DNA of 10,237 nucleotides from Patescibacteria group bacterium (GTDB taxonomy: Bacteria; Patescibacteriota; UBA1384; XYA2-FULL-43-10; 1-14-0-10-43-13). The stretch is taken from the NCBI GenBank assembly GCA_022705465.1, contig JAKJEK010000020.1, positions 1 through 10,237 on the forward strand, read 5' to 3'. Every line of letters begins with the position of its first letter. The first letter of the stretch is position 1. A program made the position numbers and the translations under genes. Below the pieces are notes generated by a model. It did not search any database, was not told where the DNA came from, and saw only the letters and a list, made by a program, of their open reading frames with translations. Below are positions 6,915 through 10,237 of the stretch, piece after piece.

Positions 6915-7100
6915 TTATTTAAGAAAGCCGATTAACGGGAATGTCTCACCAGTCTTCCCATTGTATAAAATGATCGGCCGTCTCGCCTCAAGGTAAATTC
7001 CACCATTGACCCGAGCCGGCCGCTCATTTTGTGCTTCCTTCTTGGGACTGGCGAGAGGTCGATACGCTGGTTTTTGAAATTGAGAACTAATTGGGAAGGA
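6915..7100 (-). other. Possible short ORF or gene remnant upstream of the operon
   Basis: This stretch is open on the minus strand and ends with TAA at 6915-6917. The translated tail, with VNGGIYLEARRPIILYNGKT and then GETFPLIGFLK, looks more protein-like than random translation. However, there is no ATG with a Shine-Dalgarno in this frame, the frame runs antisense into the DUF3768 start, and no family is recognised. It may be the 3' remnant of a lost gene, or chance. Otherwise the 6883-7107 interval holds only the two divergent 5' regions. Confidence 0.2.
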
Positions 7101-7101
7101 G
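7096..7101 (+). promoter_or_regulatory. Strong Shine-Dalgarno for the DUF3768 gene
   Basis: AAGGAG six bases before the ATG at 7108-7110. It fixes the start, and it contrasts with the minus-strand genes here, which mostly lack a good ribosome binding site. Confidence 0.8.
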
Positions 7102-7107
7102 AATGAG

Positions 7108-7422
7108 ATGGAAAGTGTAAGATGTGAAAAGATTGCCATGATCAACGATATGTTTCGCTTGTCCGGTTTGGGAGTTGTGCTTGCTGGAGGGGTTCGATCA
7201 GTTAGAGATATAAACGGCCTGCTGCGAGCGGTTAAGAACTATAGCAAGTTCAATGAGGACAATAACCCTTGGGGCGAGAGGGATTACGGAAGTTTGGACT
7301 GGTATGGTGATCGGATAATTTGGAAAATTGACTACTACGATCAGTCGTTGACCTATTGGGAGGATCCATTGAGCTTGAAGTGCCGCAGGATTCTGACTGT
7401 CATGTTAGCTGAGGATTATTAA
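7108..7422 (+). CDS. DUF3768 family protein
   Basis: 104 residues with a clear Shine-Dalgarno. Recognisable family features in order: an early IAMINDMFR helix (about 9-17), the LAGGVRSVRD segment (25-34), AVKNYSKFNEDNNPWGERDY (41-60), where the acidic DNNP-GE-D-G motif is typical, GDRIIWKIDYYD (67-78) and a closing RRILTVMLAEDY (93-104). DUF3768 is a small domain of unknown function that I know mainly from proteobacterial plasmids and mobile elements. No catalytic role is established. The gene is alone on its strand, divergent from the transglutaminase-vWA operon and convergent with the 253-residue gene, and has its own terminator. Its presence beside conjugation-type genes fits accessory, horizontally moved DNA. 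Confidence 0.88.
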   Translation: MESVRCEKIAMINDMFRLSGLGVVLAGGVRSVRDINGLLRAVKNYSKFNEDNNPWGERDYGSLDWYGDRIIWKIDYYDQSLTYWEDPLSLKCRRILTVMLAEDY

Positions 7423-7440
7423 AATATGAAGTTGAGAGCA

Positions 7441-7474
7441 GGCCTGGTAGCCTTCGGGTTATCAGGCCTTTTTT
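7441..7474 (+). terminator. Rho-independent terminator of the DUF3768 gene
   Basis: GGCCTGGTAGCC (7441-7452), TTCG tetraloop (7453-7456), GGTTATCAGGCC (7457-7468), then TTTTTT (7469-7474). The 12-pair stem contains two G-T pairs and carries a stable UUCG loop. The T-run on the + strand makes it a terminator for the + gene ending at 7422. The opposite direction lacks an immediate T-run, so it is less likely to terminate the convergent gene. Confidence 0.92.
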
Positions 7475-7488
7475 GGTGTCAGAATTGC

Positions 7489-8250
7489 CTAATTTTCACA
7501 GTAGATTCCAATTAATCCGCAAGCCACCGGGTAGCGGTCAGGCATTCGCAACTCAATTATTCTTTCTTCTTTGACTTGATCGAAGAATGAGTTTAATAAC
7601 GCCGATTCTTTTTTGAAATATTCAGCAATATCATTATCTAAATTAGTAGCGACTGTGTTTGGCTCAATAATATTGACAGTAGCCATGTTCCTAAACTCAT
7701 CTTTTGCTGACTTATCCAATGATCGCAAGGCATTTTCAAAAGCTACACAGGCATTTCTGTGATTAATATCTTCTGCTTCATATATCAAAAAGCTCTTATT
7801 CATGCGCAGATTATCGAAGAAGACCGTTCGTGTTGTTCTGCTTGAACTGAGCACACGCTCAAATTCTGATATATGAGAATGTATGAACTTGTGGACGAAG
7901 CCCGACTGATCAAGAAGATAAAGGATATCGTTACTGACTAAGTTAGCCCCGGTCTGTTGAACTATAACAAAGGGATCGTAAACAAGCCCAACGCAATCCT
8001 TGCTTTTTAAATACCCCTTTCCAAGGGCAAAAAATACGTAACGGTCCAAGTCTAATATTTGGTCAATTTCCGAAGTAAAGGTAGCAATACCGCTTTCCCT
8101 AGAAGATAGTATAAACTCTGAGTTAAGTAACGACATGTCGGTGAATGAGTGGGTAGCGTAATAACGTGGAAAGGGAGATTGGCTATCAAAAATGGGTAGT
8201 TTATTGTCTCTGGCAAAATCTTTAATTTTGCTGGCTATTTCGTGTTTCAT
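7489..8250 (-). CDS. Hypothetical protein, 253 residues, family not recognised
   Basis: ATG at 8248-8250, TAG at 7489-7491. I do not recognise a domain. The protein appears soluble: no signal peptide and no clear membrane segment. It mixes short hydrophobic strands (RYVFFALGKGYL, VGLVYDPFVIVQQTG, RTVFFDNLRMNKSFLIYEAE) with helical, charged stretches (AFENALRSLDKSAKDEF, IAEYFKKESALLNSFFDQVK), suggesting an alpha/beta fold. The region is visibly more AT-rich than the vWA-MoxR operon, possibly reflecting a different origin. No Shine-Dalgarno precedes the ATG. On the minus strand TATGAT (8260-8265) sits just upstream and could drive a near-leaderless mRNA. It lies 64 bases after the replication-relaxation gene on the same strand and may also be co-transcribed with it. 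Confidence 0.8.
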   Translation of the reverse strand: MKHEIASKIKDFARDNKLPIFDSQSPFPRYYATHSFTDMSLLNSEFILSSRESGIATFTSEIDQILDLDRYVFFALGKGYLKSKDCVGLVYDPFVIVQQTGANLVSNDILYLLDQSGFVHKFIHSHISEFERVLSSSRTTRTVFFDNLRMNKSFLIYEAEDINHRNACVAFENALRSLDKSAKDEFRNMATVNIIEPNTVATNLDNDIAEYFKKESALLNSFFDQVKEERIIELRMPDRYPVACGLIGIYCEN

Positions 8251-8259
8251 GTTGATAAA

Positions 8260-8265
8260 ATCATA
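8260..8265 (-). promoter_or_regulatory. Possible -10 box of the 253-residue protein gene
   Basis: TATGAT on the minus strand, nine bases before the ATG at 8250. The -35 region (TTTAGC, 17 bases further upstream) is weak. Its position mirrors the vWA operon promoter and would give a leader of only a few bases. Confidence 0.35.
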
Positions 8266-8314
8266 ACAAAAACCTCGTGAAAGCTAAAGCTTCATCCGCA
8301 CATTGGGTTTTCCA

Positions 8315-9145
8315 CTATGCTCCATCCCAAATATCAGCCATAATGCCTGCTGCCTTGACTTTTTCGGCTGTCGTTAGAAATAGCTCTAAATCTGGCTCTT
8401 CCAGATTACAAAGTGTTCGTTTTAGGTATTTCTTTAGATAGGATTGAATCTGATAGTTTGGGCAGACAAAGAGAACGATTGGGAAGCTTGAATTAGTTTC
8501 TCCTTCCCATTCGTTGCTGCTGTAGAAGGAGATGAAACGTCTGGCTTTTTGCCGGATGCGATCCAGGGTGGTGTTGGGAACGATTTCGATAAAGTATTGC
8601 TTGGTTTGTTTGCCTTGCTTCTGGTTGACATAGGCCTGAGGTTGAAGACTCTTTAACGAGTCCTTCTCTGGGAGACTGGTGTAATCGCTCGACAAGTACA
8701 TGGCAAACTGGGTTTTGCCGTCAGTCTTGGCGGCCAGATCGAGGTAAATATCTGCCAGCAATAAGCACCGATCAATGAAGGCATCGGTTCGTTTTTCCTC
8801 CCAATACAGCTTGTGAAGGGTGTTTTCATCCTCGTCCAATTGGCTTTTCAGAAACCTTACCCCGTTTTTATCGATATGATAAATTGCCGGTTTGGTGTTA
8901 TTTGGAAATGTCTTTTCGTACAGTCTCTTGATGTAGCCTTTTTCTGTTAGGTCTTTTAACCACTCATTGATAGTTTTTGGGTCTTTGTGATTTAGGAGTT
9001 TTTGGATATGGACTCGGTTAAGAAAGCGGAAACGATGCAATAGTAAAATAATTGATTGTTGTTTTTTAGTGATGGGTAGTAATTTTGGCATTTGTTGAAA
9101 TATGGGAATTAAGTTAAGGACATTAATACTTACTCGCCAATCCAC
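8315..9145 (-). CDS. Replication-relaxation family protein (winged-helix N terminus)
   Basis: 276 residues from GTG at 9143-9145, preceded by GGAG with six bases between; TAG at 8315-8317. An internal ATG (M19, 9089-9091) has no Shine-Dalgarno and is the less likely start. Residues about 22-100 form a winged helix-turn-helix: ITKKQQSIILLLHRFRFLNR, HIQKLLNHKDPKTINEWLKD, LTEKGYIKRLYE and then a YHIDKNG wing. The C-terminal half has an alpha/beta, nuclease-like feel (QYFIEIVPNTTLDRIRQKAR, PIVLFVCPN). This matches the Replic_Relax family (Pfam PF13814), known from plasmids and integrative conjugative elements and linked to replication or relaxation at the transfer origin. The family's biochemistry is poorly defined. 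Here it follows a VirD4-like gene, the usual mobile-element setting. Confidence 0.8.
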   Translation of the reverse strand: MDWRVSINVLNLIPIFQQMPKLLPITKKQQSIILLLHRFRFLNRVHIQKLLNHKDPKTINEWLKDLTEKGYIKRLYEKTFPNNTKPAIYHIDKNGVRFLKSQLDEDENTLHKLYWEEKRTDAFIDRCLLLADIYLDLAAKTDGKTQFAMYLSSDYTSLPEKDSLKSLQPQAYVNQKQGKQTKQYFIEIVPNTTLDRIRQKARRFISFYSSNEWEGETNSSFPIVLFVCPNYQIQSYLKKYLKRTLCNLEEPDLELFLTTAEKVKAAGIMADIWDGA

Positions 9146-9160
9146 AACCTACTCCATATT

Positions 9161-9189
9161 AGTATAATAAGGTATCACAAACATCTCAA
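9161..9189 (-). promoter_or_regulatory. Promoter of the replication-relaxation gene
   Basis: On the minus strand TTGAGA (9184-9189, -35) and TATACT (9161-9166, -10) are separated by exactly 17 bases. It lies between the upstream gene's stop (9221) and the GTG start (9145), with a predicted leader of about ten bases that would just include the GGAG at 9152-9155. Confidence 0.65.
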
Positions 9190-9220
9190 CATTTAGCATT
9201 AAGAACGGGAATATTTCACC

Positions 9221-10237
9221 CTAGCGCTCTGGGGTCATTTGCCAAGGGTTTTTGCTGCCCTTTCCAGCGGCAACTTTGGCTAGTTTTGTTGTCTTTTTAA
9301 CCTGTTTTGGCTTAGCTGCCGGCTCCACTGCCCGTGGCTCAACATGGCTTTTTGCCTCTTCGATTTTTGGTTTCTTAGCTGGCTTGGTGGTGTTTGTATT
9401 CTTAACTTTAGCGGTAGGTTTAGCAACTTTTTCAACGGATACTGGCTGGTCTAAGTCATCCACTGATGTGGCATATTGCTTACGTGATGATTCAATCACC
9501 GTCTCTGCTGTTTCCTCGTTACCCTTAGCCGTAAAATTATTGACCTTCGCCAGGAATGTATCCTCTGCTTGGCCGACGGCTACTTTCATGTAAAAGTTGT
9601 AGAGTGGCAGATTAGCAATCTCATGCTTGGAAACCTCAGGAGAAAATATTGGCAAGATGAATTGCTCGTCTTCTGGATTGGCTGTCTTAAAGCAGATAGT
9701 TGTGCCAACATTAGCAAGTATTACTTTAACAATATCTCGGTTTTCAATTTGCGAGATGGATTGATGGGCCAGGATGGTCGCCAAACGGTACTTCCTGGCC
9801 TCTGAGACCAGCTCGGCAAAAGTAGCGGTAGCAAAGTTCTGGAACTCATCGACATAGAGAAAAAAGTCTTTGCGATCATTTTCTGGGATCGATATCCGCT
9901 TGAGGGCAGCCAGTTGTAGTTTGGCAATAATCAACGAACCAAAGAAACTTGATTCATCTTCACCAATCTTACCCTTGGACAGATCACACAGCAGTATCTT
10001 GCCCTCATTCATTACCTTCTCAAAATCAAGCTTGCTCTTGGCCTGGCGCAGGATGTTGTAGTTGATAGGTGAGCTTAAAAGTCCGCCAATCTTATTGGTT
10101 ACCGGTGAGATTACCTGGTTCCGTTGAGTAGTGTTGAGCTTTTCAAACTCATAGACCCAAAAGTCTTTGAGGACTTTATTGTCTAGCCATCTTACAACGT
10201 CCTTGCGGTACTGCTTTTTGGTCAGGATATCGAGGAC
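9221..10237 (-). CDS. VirD4/TraG-like conjugative coupling ATPase, C-terminal part (partial)
   Basis: The frame is open from the right edge to TAG at 9221-9223, giving 338 residues; the ATG at 10010-10012 is internal, because the 75 codons before it are clearly homologous protein (DFWVYEFEKL, SPVTNKIGGLLSSPINYNIL). Motifs: ILLCDLSKGKIGEDESSFFG (about 81-100 of the visible part), Walker B FFLYVDEFQNF (125-135, D129-E130), then EARKYRLATILAHQSISQIE and NVGTTICFKTANPEDE, typical of type IV secretion VirD4/TraD DNA-pumping ATPases and the TraM-recognition region. Walker A must lie beyond the edge. The last 80 or so residues form a Lys/Ala/Pro/Thr-rich, probably disordered basic tail ending NPWQMTPER. 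The protein would couple DNA to a transfer channel at the membrane. The next gene on the strand encodes a replication-relaxation protein, as in conjugative elements. Confidence 0.9.
   Translation of the reverse strand, partial: VLDILTKKQYRKDVVRWLDNKVLKDFWVYEFEKLNTTQRNQVISPVTNKIGGLLSSPINYNILRQAKSKLDFEKVMNEGKILLCDLSKGKIGEDESSFFGSLIIAKLQLAALKRISIPENDRKDFFLYVDEFQNFATATFAELVSEARKYRLATILAHQSISQIENRDIVKVILANVGTTICFKTANPEDEQFILPIFSPEVSKHEIANLPLYNFYMKVAVGQAEDTFLAKVNNFTAKGNEETAETVIESSRKQYATSVDDLDQPVSVEKVAKPTAKVKNTNTTKPAKKPKIEEAKSHVEPRAVEPAAKPKQVKKTTKLAKVAAGKGSKNPWQMTPER

Noticed and set aside
6934..6950. 17-base near-repeat with 9204-9220 (AACGGGAAT..., two mismatches)
   Set aside because: A 15-of-17 match is expected several times by chance in a window this size, and no flanking similarity supports a real repeat.
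8281..8292. AAGCTAAAGCTT-type small hairpin after the replication-relaxation gene as a terminator
   Set aside because: The stem is only four to five pairs and the T-run is offset by several bases, too weak to call.

Overview
The window looks like bacterial DNA from a candidate-phyla-radiation (Patescibacteria) genome or an integrated element in one. The basis is protein-family recognition, not a search. The VirD4/TraG-like ATPase, the replication-relaxation protein, the compact Avd protein and the long C-terminal target module all resemble forms I associate with those lineages. Genes are tightly packed, the standard code works throughout (TGA is used as a stop), and two genes have a -10 box so close to the start codon that leaderless transcripts are likely. 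No rRNA, tRNA, CRISPR array or insertion sequence was seen.

Layout, left to right. (1) Positions 1-69 are the 3' end of a + strand gene whose last residues fit a diversity-generating retroelement (DGR) reverse transcriptase. (2) 76-420 (+) encodes the DGR accessory protein Avd. (3) 422-538 is the DGR template repeat (TR), with its adenine-rich sense on the minus strand. (4) 539-873 is non-coding and holds hairpins. (5) 874-4167 (-) is a 1097-residue MoxR-type AAA+ ATPase whose last ~40 codons form the variable repeat (VR, 882-998). TR and VR differ at 22 positions, and every one is an adenine in the TR sense strand. (6) 4177-6873 (-) encodes a transglutaminase-like plus von Willebrand A (vWA) protein, nine bases upstream of the ATPase gene and surely its partner. 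(7) 7108-7422 (+) is a DUF3768 protein with a clear Shine-Dalgarno and a textbook terminator. (8) 7489-8250 (-) is an unrecognised 253-residue protein. (9) 8315-9145 (-) is a replication-relaxation family protein. (10) 9221 to the right edge (-) is the C-terminal part of a VirD4/TraG-like conjugative ATPase.

How it may work together: the reverse transcriptase and Avd copy the TR RNA with adenine-specific errors and write the result into the 3' end of the ATPase gene, giving a hypervariable, probably C-type-lectin-fold, recognition tip. That tip is fused directly to a MoxR ATPase, the chaperone half of a MoxR-vWA couple. The vWA half carries a transglutaminase-like domain with its Cys-His-Asp triad apparently intact. 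This fits the theme of known NTPase-dependent conflict systems with DGR-diversified components, but the fusion of the variable tip to MoxR and of transglutaminase to vWA is the feature to examine. The template is oriented with the target operon and against the reverse transcriptase/avd genes, so target mRNA read-through could supply template RNA. The conjugation-type genes on the right suggest the system may sit on or beside a mobile element.
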